NCBI RefSeq assembly: GCF_012395815.1
Contig: NZ_JAAZQQ010000001.1
Location: 930,001-994,000, forward strand
Direction: 5' to 3'
From: Roseicyclus persicicus
Lineage (GTDB): Bacteria; Pseudomonadota; Alphaproteobacteria; Rhodobacterales; Rhodobacteraceae
DNA length: 64,000 bases
The notes beneath the pieces were generated by a model. That model was not told where the DNA came from. It saw only the letters and a program-made list of their open reading frames with translations, and did no database searches. The first letter of the stretch is position 1. Each line of letters opens with the position of its first letter. A program made the translations under genes and the position numbers. Shown here one piece after another: positions 44,124-52,001 of this stretch.

Positions 44124-44190
44124 GCCGCCTTGCAATCCCCGCGGCGCCCCGCCAAGGTCGCGCCGAACCGCGCCAAGGGGGAGGGACCAG

Positions 44191-44952
44191 ATGGGCCACG
44201 CCAGTTTCCGCCGCGACCTCGTCGCGGGCACCACCCTCGTCGGCACCTTCATGAAGACGCCCGCCGTCGACGTGCTCGAGGTGCTGATCCTCGCCGGCCT
44301 CGATTTCGTCTGCCTCGACGGCGAACACGCCCCCTTCGACCGCGCCGCGCTGAACGCCTGTGCCGCCGTCGCCCGCGCCGCCGGCCTGCCGCTCCTCGTC
44401 CGCGTTCCGTCCGCCGCGCCCGCCGACATCGGCGCCGCCCTCGACCTCGGCGCGACCGGTATCGTCGTGCCCCATGTCACCGACCCCGAGACCGCCGCCC
44501 GCGTGGCGAAATCCGCCCGCTTCGGCCATGGCGGCCGCGGCTACGCGGGCTCCACCCGCTGGGCGGGCTTCGGCACCTCGGACATGGCGACGCTGCTCGC
44601 GCGCAGCCGCGAGGAAACCGTGGTCATCGCCCAGGTCGAGGACCCCGAGGCGGTCGAGGCCTGCGAGGCCATCGCCGCCGTGCCCGGCATCGACGCGCTG
44701 TTCCTCGGCCCCGCCGACCTGTCCGTCGCCTACGGCAAGACCGACCAGTCGAGCCCCGAGCTGCACGCCGCCATGGCCCGTGTCGGCCGCGCCGCCGCCG
44801 CCGCCGGCAAGGGCTACGCCACCTTCGTGCCCCATGCCGAGGCCGGCCGGGCGCTGGAACAACACGGCTTCACCGCCTGGTTCGTCGCCTCCGAGCACGC
44901 CTGGATGCTGGCCGGCGCCCGCGCCGCCGTGGCCGGGCTCAAGCGCGGCTGA
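44191..44952 (+). CDS. HpcH/HpaI aldolase family protein
   Basis: A 253-residue class II aldolase of the HpcH/HpaI type, which splits 2-keto acids such as 2-keto-3-deoxy-sugar acids to pyruvate and an aldehyde. FVCLDGEHAPFDRAAL, LVRVPSAAPADIGAALDLG, GIVVPHV, RGYAGSTRWAGFG and LFLGPADLSVAYG are the family core, including the acidic metal ligands. The natural substrate is not clear. ATG 44191 follows GGGGGAGGGACC; a longer upstream frame overlaps the FliM gene and is rejected. Single gene or last of the preceding run. Confidence 0.92.
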   Translation: MGHASFRRDLVAGTTLVGTFMKTPAVDVLEVLILAGLDFVCLDGEHAPFDRAALNACAAVARAAGLPLLVRVPSAAPADIGAALDLGATGIVVPHVTDPETAARVAKSARFGHGGRGYAGSTRWAGFGTSDMATLLARSREETVVIAQVEDPEAVEACEAIAAVPGIDALFLGPADLSVAYGKTDQSSPELHAAMARVGRAAAAAGKGYATFVPHAEAGRALEQHGFTAWFVASEHAWMLAGARAAVAGLKRG

Positions 44953-45251
44953 GACGCCGCCGCCGGGCCCGCACCGGGCGACCGGGCGGGCGCGATCCCG
45001 GGGGCCTGTCCCGCACCCTGCGGGCGGCATCCCCCTTGCGCGCCGTTGCCGCGATAGCCCCCCAACCCGGGGCATTCGTCGAAAATCCGCCGCAATTCCG
45101 GCGCGAAGAAACCCCTGCAATACCTCCGGTCCGACGCGGCCGCACCCCGCTTTCGCCCCGCCGCTGGCCCAGCTTCAGGTCGTCCCGTTGAGGCACGGTC
45201 GACATCGAACGCCCGCAAGAAGCCCGCACCAAGCGGCAAGGAGGCACGGCA
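44953..45251. other. 299-base intergenic region before the lipoprotein gene
   Basis: No gene is seen. Small GC hairpins near 44960-44980 may end the aldolase transcript. AT-richer patches around 45085-45120 could hold the promoter of the lipoprotein gene, but I cannot define -35 and -10 boxes. The last bases CAAGGAGGC form a strong ribosome site. Confidence 0.4.
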
Positions 45252-45884
45252 ATGAAACGGATCCTGATCACCCCCGCCCTGATCGTCGCGGCCGCGCTGG
45301 GCCTTTCGGCCTGCAGCACGCCCTTCGACGTGTCGCGCGACACCCCCTTCGACCCGATCACCCCGGTGATCGAGGCCCCGACCCAGGACTGGTCCTTCAC
45401 CGCGGTCGAGATCGTGGTGCCCCGCACGCTCAGCGTGTCCGAGGCCAATTCGATCAAGCCCGCGTCCGACATCGTCTGGCGCGAGGACCCGCTCGGCGAC
45501 CGCTACGTGCAGGTCGAGGCGATCCTGCGCGACGCGCTCACCCCCGTGCTGCAGCCCCGTGAGGGCGCCGCGACCCCCGTGGTGGTGGCGATCGAGGTCA
45601 CGCGCTTCCACGCCCTGACCGAGCGCGCCCGCTACACCATCGGTGGCGAGCACGAGATCGAATTCATGCTGACCGTCCGCCACGCCGAGACCGGCCAGAT
45701 CCTGTCGGGCCCGCGCCCGGTCGACCTGACCTTCCGCGCGCTCGGCGGCCAGGCCGCGATCCAGGCCGAGGCGCAGGGCATCACCCAGCGCGTCCGCATC
45801 ACCGAGCGCCTGCAGGAGTGGGCCCGGGTGGAGTTCCCCGCGCCCCTCGCCACCCTGATCTCGGTGGCCGAGGTCCAGAACTGA
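45252..45884 (+). CDS. Outer-membrane-type lipoprotein (DUF6778-like)
   Basis: A 210-residue lipoprotein with signal peptide and lipobox LSAC (Cys21). The mature protein (DWSFTAVEIVVPRTLSVSEA, WREDPLGDRYVQVEAIL, LTVRHAETGQILSGPRPVDL) matches in style a family of uncharacterised Rhodobacterales lipoproteins (DUF6778). It resembles a mixed alpha/beta periplasmic domain with no catalytic motif. The residue after the lipid cysteine is Ser, which favours outer-membrane sorting by the E. coli rule. It has its own leader and a possible weak CCCCCGG/CCGGAGGGG hairpin after the stop. Confidence 0.85.
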   Translation: MKRILITPALIVAAALGLSACSTPFDVSRDTPFDPITPVIEAPTQDWSFTAVEIVVPRTLSVSEANSIKPASDIVWREDPLGDRYVQVEAILRDALTPVLQPREGAATPVVVAIEVTRFHALTERARYTIGGEHEIEFMLTVRHAETGQILSGPRPVDLTFRALGGQAAIQAEAQGITQRVRITERLQEWARVEFPAPLATLISVAEVQN

Positions 45885-45921
45885 TCTTCCCCCGGACCGG
45901 CCGGAGGGGTAGAGGGGGCGC

Positions 45922-47130
45922 ATGACAGCGCCCCCTTTCGCCTTGCCCGTCCTGCGCCTGAAACCCAAGGCCGATGCCCGCCGCATCCGCCACGGCCACC
46001 CCTGGGCCTGGGCCGACGACCTCGTGCTCGACCGCCGCTCGCGCGCCGTGCCCGCGGGCGCGCTGGCCGTGCTGGAGGACGCCGAGCGCCAGCCGCTGGG
46101 CCTGGGCGTGGCGACGGTGGAGGCCAAGATCGGGTTGCGGCTGCTGGACCGCGATCCGGGCGCGGTGATCGACGGGGCGTGGCTGACGGCCCGGATCGGC
46201 GCCGCGCAGGCGCTGCGCGACCGGCTCTACGACGCCCCCTTCTACCGCCTCGTCCATGCCGAGGGCGACGGGCTGCCCGGCCTGATCGTCGACCGGTTCG
46301 GCGACACGCTGGTGATGCAGCCGAACGCGATTTGGCTGGAGGAGCGCGAGGCGGCGCTGGCCGAGGCGCTCCTGTCCGTGACCGGCTGCACCACGCTGAT
46401 CAAGAACGGCACCGCGCGGGCGCGGCTGGCCGAGGGGCTGCCCGAGGTGACGGCCGTTCTGGCGGGCACGGCGCCTGAGGCCCCGATCCCGGTGCCGATG
46501 ACCGGCGCGACCTACATGGCCGACGTGATGGGCGGGCAGAAGACGGGCCTGTTCTACGACCAGCGCGACACCCACGCCTTCGCCGCGCGGCTGGCCCGCG
46601 GCGCCCGCGTGCTCGACGTGTTTTCCCATGTGGGCGGCTTCGCGCTGGCCTGCCTTGCCGCGGGGGCCGAGGCCGCCGTCGCCGTCGACGCCTCGGAACC
46701 CGCGCTGGCGCTGGCGGGGCAGGGGGCCGCGGCTTCGGGCCTTGGCGACCGCCTGACCACCCGTCGCGGCGACGCCTTCGCCGAGATGGAGGCGCTGGCC
46801 GCCGAGGGCGCGCGGTTCGACCTCGTGGTCTGCGACCCGCCCGCCTTCGCGCCGTCAAAGCAGGCGCTGGAGGCGGGCTTGCGCGCCTACGAACGCGTCG
46901 CGCGGCTGGCCGCGCCGCTGGTGGCCGAGGGGGGCGTGCTGATGCTCTGCTCCTGCTCCCACGCCGCCGACCTGGCGAAGTTCCGCGCCGCCTGCCTGCG
47001 CGGCATCGGGCGCGCGGGCCGCGACCCGCGGCTGATCCACACCGGCTTCGCGGGGCCCGACCATCCGCAGCACCCGCAGCTCACCGAGACCGGCTATCTC
47101 AAGGCGCTGGCCTTCCGCCTGATGCCATGA
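45922..47130 (+). CDS. Class I rRNA cytosine-C5-methyltransferase, RlmI-like
   Basis: A 402-residue methyltransferase. Residues 10-80 are a PUA-like RNA-binding domain (RIRHGHPWAWADDL), followed by an EEHD-like region (YRLVHAEGDGLPGLIVDRFG) and the catalytic domain with VLDVFSHVGGFALACLAAGA, the motif VCDPPAFAPSK near residue 309 and CSCSHAA near 349. RlmI in E. coli methylates C1962 of 23S rRNA; the same role is likely here. It overlaps the PIN gene by four bases (ATGA). Confidence 0.92.
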   Translation: MTAPPFALPVLRLKPKADARRIRHGHPWAWADDLVLDRRSRAVPAGALAVLEDAERQPLGLGVATVEAKIGLRLLDRDPGAVIDGAWLTARIGAAQALRDRLYDAPFYRLVHAEGDGLPGLIVDRFGDTLVMQPNAIWLEEREAALAEALLSVTGCTTLIKNGTARARLAEGLPEVTAVLAGTAPEAPIPVPMTGATYMADVMGGQKTGLFYDQRDTHAFAARLARGARVLDVFSHVGGFALACLAAGAEAAVAVDASEPALALAGQGAAASGLGDRLTTRRGDAFAEMEALAAEGARFDLVVCDPPAFAPSKQALEAGLRAYERVARLAAPLVAEGGVLMLCSCSHAADLAKFRAACLRGIGRAGRDPRLIHTGFAGPDHPQHPQLTETGYLKALAFRLMP

Positions 47131-47669
47131 AGGCGGTGATCGACGCCTGCGTCCTCTACCCCACGGTGCTGCGCGAGATCGTGCTGGGGCTGGCGCGGGG
47201 CGGGTTGATCGTGCCGCTCTGGTCGGACCGTTTGCTGGAGGAATGGGCGCGGACCGCCGCCCGCCACGGCGGCGCGGCGGACGAGGCGCTGGCGCGGGGC
47301 GAGATCGCGGCGGTGTCAGTTGCGTTTCCCGGGGCGCGTGTCGCCGCCGATCCGGGGCTGGAGGCGCGGCTCTGGCTGCCTGATCCCTCCGACATCCATG
47401 TGCTGGCCACGGCCATCGCGGGCGGCGCCGACACGATCCTGACGCTGAACCTGCGCGATTTCCCGCGGCGGGAACTGGACGCGCACGGCGTCGAGGCGGT
47501 GCACCCCGACGCGGCGCTGTATCAGATGTGGCTCGACGCGCCCGCGGCGGTGGAGGGGGTCGTCGCCGCCGTCCACGCCACGGCGGAGCGCATGGCGGGC
47601 GAGGAGCTGCCGCTGCGGGCGCTGCTCAAGCGCGCGAGACTGCCGAGGGTGGCGAAGGCGGTGGGGTAA
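47127..47669 (+). CDS. PIN-domain protein (putative ribonuclease)
   Basis: A 180-residue PIN-fold protein. The metal-binding acidic residues are Asp6 (VIDACVLYP), Glu39 (LLEEWART), Asp89 (PDPSDIHVLATA) and Asp111 (LNLRDFPR). The family is the RSP_2648-type found in Rhodobacterales. No antitoxin gene lies beside it; instead it overlaps the RlmI-like gene by four bases, so a housekeeping RNA role linked to rRNA maturation is as plausible as a toxin. Three tandem palindromes follow directly. Confidence 0.85.
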   Translation: MKAVIDACVLYPTVLREIVLGLARGGLIVPLWSDRLLEEWARTAARHGGAADEALARGEIAAVSVAFPGARVAADPGLEARLWLPDPSDIHVLATAIAGGADTILTLNLRDFPRRELDAHGVEAVHPDAALYQMWLDAPAAVEGVVAAVHATAERMAGEELPLRALLKRARLPRVAKAVG

Positions 47670-47672
47670 GCG

Positions 47673-47740
47673 CCGGAAAACCCGGGTTTTCCGGTCGGGA
47701 AACCTCGAGGTTTCCCGTGCGTTTTCCTCGAGGAAAACGC
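47673..47740. repeat. Three tandem 22-base perfect palindromes
   Basis: 47673-47694 has arms CCGGAAAAC/GTTTTCCGG around CCGG; 47696-47717 has CGGGAAACC/GGTTTCCCG around TCGA; 47719-47740 has GCGTTTTCC/GGAAAACGC around TCGA. One T separates each pair. They fill almost all of the 72-base gap between the converging PIN and M48 genes. Units differ in sequence but keep exact length and symmetry. They may act as a bidirectional transcription or RNA-end structure; no T run follows. Confidence 0.93.
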
Positions 47741-47741
47741 C

Positions 47742-48440
47742 TCACTCCTTCGGCAATTCCTTCGCCCAGCGCGCCTCCAGCGCCTCGATCGCGCGCACCC
47801 GGTCGGCGGTCTTGGGGTGGCTCATCAACCACGCCGGCATTCCGCGCCCGCCCATCCCCGTCAGCCCCTCGAGCTTGAGGAACAGCGCCTTCTGCGGCCC
47901 CGTCCCGATCCCCGCCCGCGTCAGCAGCGCCGCGGCATAGGCGTCGGCCTCGTATTCGTCCTGCCGCGACAGCCGGGCGGCCAGCATCCCGGCCAGCAGG
48001 TTGGCGATCCAGACCCCCACGCCGGGGATGAACCGCCCCAGCACGGTGGCCAGCGCGATCCGCACCGCGTTCTGCCCGGAGAAATCGATCATCCGCCGGC
48101 GCGCATGGCCCAGCGCCACGTGGCCCAGTTCGTGCGCGATCACGCTCGCCAGCTCCTCGCCCGTGACCTCGCCCGCCCGGTATTTGTTGTAGAAGCCCCG
48201 CGTCAGGTAGATCCGCCCGTCAGGGGCCGCGAGGCCGTTCACCGGCTCCACCTCGTAGATGTTCACCCGGATGCGTTCGATCCCCAGCGCCTCGGCCATG
48301 CGGTCGGTCAGGACGCGCAGCCGCGCGTCGGCCAGTTCCGACGACCGCGCCTCCAGCTCCCGCGAAGTGCGCCATGCCGAGAACAGGTACATCACCAGCG
48401 CGTAGCCGATGGCAAGGAGGATCGGGGTCAGCTTCAGCAT
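47742..48440 (-). CDS. M48-family membrane metalloprotease
   Basis: A 232-residue peptidase with an N-terminal helix (about 4-22). The zinc motif is HELGH (His103-His107) in SVIAHELGHVALGH, and the third ligand is in DEYEADAYAAAL. NGLAAPDGRIYLTRGFYNKY and SHPKTADRVRAI are family sequence (HtpX/YhfN-like). It probably takes part in quality control of membrane or envelope proteins. It is the last gene of a minus-strand run and ends one base from the palindromes. Confidence 0.92.
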   Translation of the reverse strand: MLKLTPILLAIGYALVMYLFSAWRTSRELEARSSELADARLRVLTDRMAEALGIERIRVNIYEVEPVNGLAAPDGRIYLTRGFYNKYRAGEVTGEELASVIAHELGHVALGHARRRMIDFSGQNAVRIALATVLGRFIPGVGVWIANLLAGMLAARLSRQDEYEADAYAAALLTRAGIGTGPQKALFLKLEGLTGMGGRGMPAWLMSHPKTADRVRAIEALEARWAKELPKE

Positions 48441-48479
48441 GGGTGGGATATGGGGCGACGGGCCACGGGCGGCAACGGC

Positions 48480-49643
48480 TCAGGGCCCCCACGCGACGGG
48501 AACGCGCAGGGGGCCCCGGAAGGCCCAGCCGCCGAAGGGCGCGTCGCCCGCCAGCCGCAGCCCGGGCAGCCGCTCGAACAGCATCGGCAGGGCCACCTCC
48601 GCGATCAGCGCCTTGGACGCCGCGGCGCCGGCGCAGAAATGGGGGCCGGCGCCGAAGGGGATCGCCGCAGACCCGTCGCGCCAGGGGTCGAAGTGGTCGG
48701 GGTCGCTGAACGCGTCCTCGTCCCGGTTGCCCGAGCCGAACATCAGGAACACCCGCTCGCCGGGCCGGACCTCGACCCCGTTCACGGCGTCCAGGCGGGC
48801 CACCTCGCGCGGGGACATGCCGATGGGGCTCATCCAGCGGGCGTATTCGGCAAAGACCGCGTCCCAGCCAAGCGCGCCCGTGGTGGCCGCCTCGCGCACC
48901 TCGGGGTGGGTCAGGACGGCCCAGGCCGCGCCCGCGATGGCATCCCGCGGTTCGTTTTGGCCGCCCGAGATGATCAGCTTCACGTTCGCCCGCAGCCGGT
49001 CCATCCCCAGCCCCGCCTCGTGCATGACGCTCAGGGCCGAATGGTCCGGGGCGGCCATCAGCCCCGGCATCGCCGCGTCGATGTGCCGGTCGATCGAGGC
49101 GGTGCAGTCGTGGCAGCGCGCCTCCACGCCCGCGTCGCCCCCGTAGTTCGCGCAGCCGTCGATCATGCCCTGGCTGACCCGGTCCATCTCGGGCGCGGCC
49201 ATGTTGGTCAGCCCGGTGATCAGCTTCAGCGCCTCGGCCGAGACCGGCATCGCGTAGTCGCGGACGAGGTCGGCCTGGCCTTGGGGCGCCAACGCGTCGA
49301 GGATCGCGGCCGTGCGCGCCTGGAACAACGGCAGCCAGACCTCGCGCACCGTGCGGGGGCTGAGCGCGGGGAACAGCGCGCGGCGTTCGGACAGGTGCGC
49401 CTCGCCATCACGGCGCATCAGGTTCTCGCCCATCAGGCGGGTCATCAACCCATTCGGCTGGCGGGAGGAAAACACCTCCACCCGCTTTTCCTCGCGGTGG
49501 ATGTCGGCGCGTTTCGTCAGCAGGATCGCGCCGCCTAGCTCGGGCACGCGGACCACGGGCGTCTCGGCCCGCATCGCGGCCAGCGTCGGGTAGGGGTCGG
49601 CCCAGAAGGCGCGGGCGTCGATGGAGCGGACGGGCGGCTGCAT
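48480..49643 (-). CDS. Cytochrome P450
   Basis: A 387-residue soluble bacterial P450. The heme-ligand motif FGAGPHFCAGA has Cys337; the K-helix ExxR is EVREAATTG-like near residue 250 and the oxygen-activation region is LIISGGQNEPRDAIAG near 225, with Asn-Glu in place of the usual Thr area. No ferredoxin or reductase gene adjoins it, so redox partners must come from elsewhere. Substrate unknown. It lies between M48 and DedA genes on the same strand. Confidence 0.92.
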   Translation of the reverse strand: MQPPVRSIDARAFWADPYPTLAAMRAETPVVRVPELGGAILLTKRADIHREEKRVEVFSSRQPNGLMTRLMGENLMRRDGEAHLSERRALFPALSPRTVREVWLPLFQARTAAILDALAPQGQADLVRDYAMPVSAEALKLITGLTNMAAPEMDRVSQGMIDGCANYGGDAGVEARCHDCTASIDRHIDAAMPGLMAAPDHSALSVMHEAGLGMDRLRANVKLIISGGQNEPRDAIAGAAWAVLTHPEVREAATTGALGWDAVFAEYARWMSPIGMSPREVARLDAVNGVEVRPGERVFLMFGSGNRDEDAFSDPDHFDPWRDGSAAIPFGAGPHFCAGAAASKALIAEVALPMLFERLPGLRLAGDAPFGGWAFRGPLRVPVAWGP

Positions 49644-49676
49644 GGGCCGATCATGGCGCCCACGCGGAACCCCCTG

Positions 49677-50273
49677 TCAAGCCGCGCCCCGTTGGCGCAG
49701 CGCCGCCCGCAGCCACATCGCCAGCCCGCCCGCCACGGCAAGCGCCGCCATGAGCCCCGAGGCACTGCCCATGAGGTCGGCCAGCGCCAGGATGTCGTCG
49801 GCGAACATGGCCCCTAGGCCCACGTAGATCGCCACCCACACCACCTCGCCCGCCACGCCCGCGCGGGTGAAGCGCCCCCAGTCGAGCCGCGCCGCGCCGC
49901 CCGCGAAATTGACGTAAGGCCCCAGCGGCGACACCAGCCAGCGGCTGAAGAACACCGCCGCCGCACCGCGGTCGCGGAGGTAGCCGGTGGCCTTGCCCAT
50001 CAGCGCCGCGCGCTTGGGCGACACGCGGGTGCCGGAAAACAGCCGCCCGCCCCAGCGCCCCATCTGGTAGCCCAGCTGGTCGCCCGCCACCGCGCCGACC
50101 AGCGCCGCCGCGCCCGCCTGCCACAGCACCAGGTCGCCCGCGGCGGCAAAGCCCCCCGCCGACAGCATCACCAGCGACGACGGGATCGGCAGCGCGAGGC
50201 AGGACAGGAAGGTCGCCACGGCGATCAGCGCAAGGCCGTAGACCGGCACCAGCGCAAGGATGGTTTCCGTCAT
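49677..50273 (-). CDS. DedA-family membrane protein
   Basis: A 198-residue integral membrane protein with about five helices. FLSCLALPIPSSLVMLSAG, GAVAGDQLGYQMGRWGG, FFSRWLVSPLGPYVNFAGG and the C-terminal helix are the DedA (SNARE-associated) core, including the conserved arginine in FFSRW. Family members flip undecaprenyl phosphate or phospholipids. Start overlaps the preceding stop by four bases (ATGA). Confidence 0.9.
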   Translation of the reverse strand: MTETILALVPVYGLALIAVATFLSCLALPIPSSLVMLSAGGFAAAGDLVLWQAGAAALVGAVAGDQLGYQMGRWGGRLFSGTRVSPKRAALMGKATGYLRDRGAAAVFFSRWLVSPLGPYVNFAGGAARLDWGRFTRAGVAGEVVWVAIYVGLGAMFADDILALADLMGSASGLMAALAVAGGLAMWLRAALRQRGAA

Positions 50274-50614
50274 CGGGCGCGCGCCGCGGCGATGGCGGCC
50301 TCCAGCCGGGCGATCAGCTCGGGCAGGGGCACGCCCTCGGCCTCGGCGACCTGCGCCAGCGTCGGCCGGTGCCCTTGCTCCAGCGCCAGCGCCGCGCGGA
50401 TCACCCCGGGCTCCACCTCCCAGGACCGGGCGATGTAGCCGGGCGTCATCCAGCCCTCGATCCGCTGGTCCCGGTGCGCGGGGTCGGCCCAGTAGATCGT
50501 GAAGAGCGTCAGCCGCACGGCAAACACCGCCGCCACCGCCAGCGCCAGCCCCATGCCGATCAGCGCCACCCGGTGATGCCGCCACAGATAGGCCAGCGCC
50601 GAGGGTCGGCTCAC
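50270..50614 (-). CDS. Small single-helix membrane protein
   Basis: A 114-residue protein of unknown function: one helix at about 17-36 (ALIGMGLALAVAAVFAVRLT), then an outside part with IEGWMTPGYIARSWEV and a helical end (TLAQVAEAEGVPLPELIARL). The GTG start overlaps the VWA stop (GTGA), and its stop overlaps the DedA start, so all three are probably translated together. WMTPGYIARSWEVEP could be a small DNA- or protein-binding helix-turn segment, but no family is recognised. Confidence 0.8.
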   Translation of the reverse strand: MSRPSALAYLWRHHRVALIGMGLALAVAAVFAVRLTLFTIYWADPAHRDQRIEGWMTPGYIARSWEVEPGVIRAALALEQGHRPTLAQVAEAEGVPLPELIARLEAAIAAARAR

Positions 50615-51795
50615 CGGCCGAGCTCCCGCATCCCGCGGTCGAGCCCTTCCAGCGTCATCGGCACCATCCGCCCCTCGAAGATCTCGCGGATCATCCCGAT
50701 CGACTGGGTATAGCCCCAGAGCCGTTCCGCCACCGGGTTGATCCACAGGTGGTCGGGCCATTGCGTCCGCGCGCGCTGGAGCCAGACCTGCCCGGCCTCC
50801 TCGTTCCAGTGCTCGGACGCGCCGCCGGCAAAGGCGATCTCGTAGGGCGACATGCTCGCGTCGCCCACGAAGATGCATTTGTAGTCCGACCCGTAGGTGT
50901 TCATTACCTCGTGGGTCGGGATGGTTTCCGTCCAGCGCCGCCGGTTGTCGCGCCAGACGCGGTCGTACAGGCAGTTGTGGAAATAGTAGTGTTCGAGGTG
51001 CTTGAATTCCGACTTGGCCGCGGAAAACAGCTCCTCCACCACGCGGATGTGGTCGTCCATCGACCCGCCCACGTCGAGGAACAGGATCACCTTGACCGCA
51101 TTGCGCCGCTCGGGCCGCGTCTTGACGTCGAGCCAGCCCTGCTCCGCCGTGGCGCGGATCGTGCCGTCGAGATCCAGCTCCTCGGCCGCGCCGTCCCGCG
51201 CCCATTGCCGGAGCCGCTTGAGCGCCACCTTGATGTTGCGGGTGCCCAGTTCAACGTCGTCGGCGAAGTCCTTGAAATCGCGCTTGTCCCAGACCTTGAC
51301 CGCACGGCGGTGGCGGCTTGTGTCCTGCCCGATCCGCACGCCTTCGGGGTTGTAGCCATAGGCGCCGAAGGGCGAGGTGCCGGCGGTGCCGATCCACTTG
51401 TTGCCGCCCTGGTGGCGGCCCTGCTGTTCCCGCAGACGCTCGCGCAGCGTCTCCATCAGCCTGTCGAAGCCGCCGAGCGCCGCGATCTCGGCGCGTTCCT
51501 CGGGCGTCAGGTGTTTCTCGGCCAGCTTCTCCAGCCATTCCCGCGGGATCTCGGCGGCCTCCAGCACCTGATCGGGCGTGATGGCCTCCAGGCCCCCGAA
51601 GGCTTGGGCGAAGCACTGGTCGAAGCGGTCGAGGTGGCGCTCGTCCTTTACCATCGCCGCGCGGGCGAGGTAGTAGAACCCATCCAGGTCGTAGGTCACG
51701 AGGCCGGCCGACACACCCTCGAGAAAGCTCAGGTATTCCCTGAGCGACACCGGGATGCGCGCGGCGCGGAGCGTGTCGAAGAAGGGCAGGAACAT
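50611..51795 (-). CDS. VWA-domain protein, MoxR partner
   Basis: A 394-residue protein. The N-terminal part (FFDTLRAARIPVSLREYLSF) and the C-terminal von Willebrand A domain (about 230-390, metal site FLDVGGSMDDH, second loop GDASMSPYE) match the CoxE-like proteins that pair with MoxR ATPases. The canonical DxSxS is DVGGS here. It probably acts with the MoxR ATPase at 53789 as a metal-dependent chaperone or insertase. The 54-residue membrane peptide is 22 bases upstream. Confidence 0.9.
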   Translation of the reverse strand: MFLPFFDTLRAARIPVSLREYLSFLEGVSAGLVTYDLDGFYYLARAAMVKDERHLDRFDQCFAQAFGGLEAITPDQVLEAAEIPREWLEKLAEKHLTPEERAEIAALGGFDRLMETLRERLREQQGRHQGGNKWIGTAGTSPFGAYGYNPEGVRIGQDTSRHRRAVKVWDKRDFKDFADDVELGTRNIKVALKRLRQWARDGAAEELDLDGTIRATAEQGWLDVKTRPERRNAVKVILFLDVGGSMDDHIRVVEELFSAAKSEFKHLEHYYFHNCLYDRVWRDNRRRWTETIPTHEVMNTYGSDYKCIFVGDASMSPYEIAFAGGASEHWNEEAGQVWLQRARTQWPDHLWINPVAERLWGYTQSIGMIREIFEGRMVPMTLEGLDRGMRELGR

Positions 51796-51817
51796 GGCAC
51801 GCGCCCCCTGCGGGAAG

Positions 51818-51982
51818 TCAGCCCGGCGCCGGGATCACCAGCATCGCAAAGGCGCCCAGGATGAACCCCAGAATGCCGAAGATCGTGGCGTAGTGCAAAA
51901 GGTCCAGCCGGTTGCCGCCGCGCCGCCGCGCCGTCCACAGGCCAAGGACGATCCCGAGGCCACCCCCGATGAAATTCAGCAT
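51818..51982 (-). CDS. 54-residue membrane peptide
   Basis: An open frame of 54 codons (MLNFIGGGLGIVLGLWTARR at the start, AMLVIPAPG at the end) with two hydrophobic segments, about 4-17 and 32-50, and the basic loop RRRGGNR between them. It lies 22 bases before the VWA gene and 19 after the DUF2927 stop, on the same strand, filling the gap neatly. The spacing and hydrophobic pattern support coding. Function unknown; it may be a small partner of its neighbours. Confidence 0.7.
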   Translation of the reverse strand: MLNFIGGGLGIVLGLWTARRRGGNRLDLLHYATIFGILGFILGAFAMLVIPAPG

Positions 51983-52001
51983 GTCCCACCCCGGATCACT
52001 G

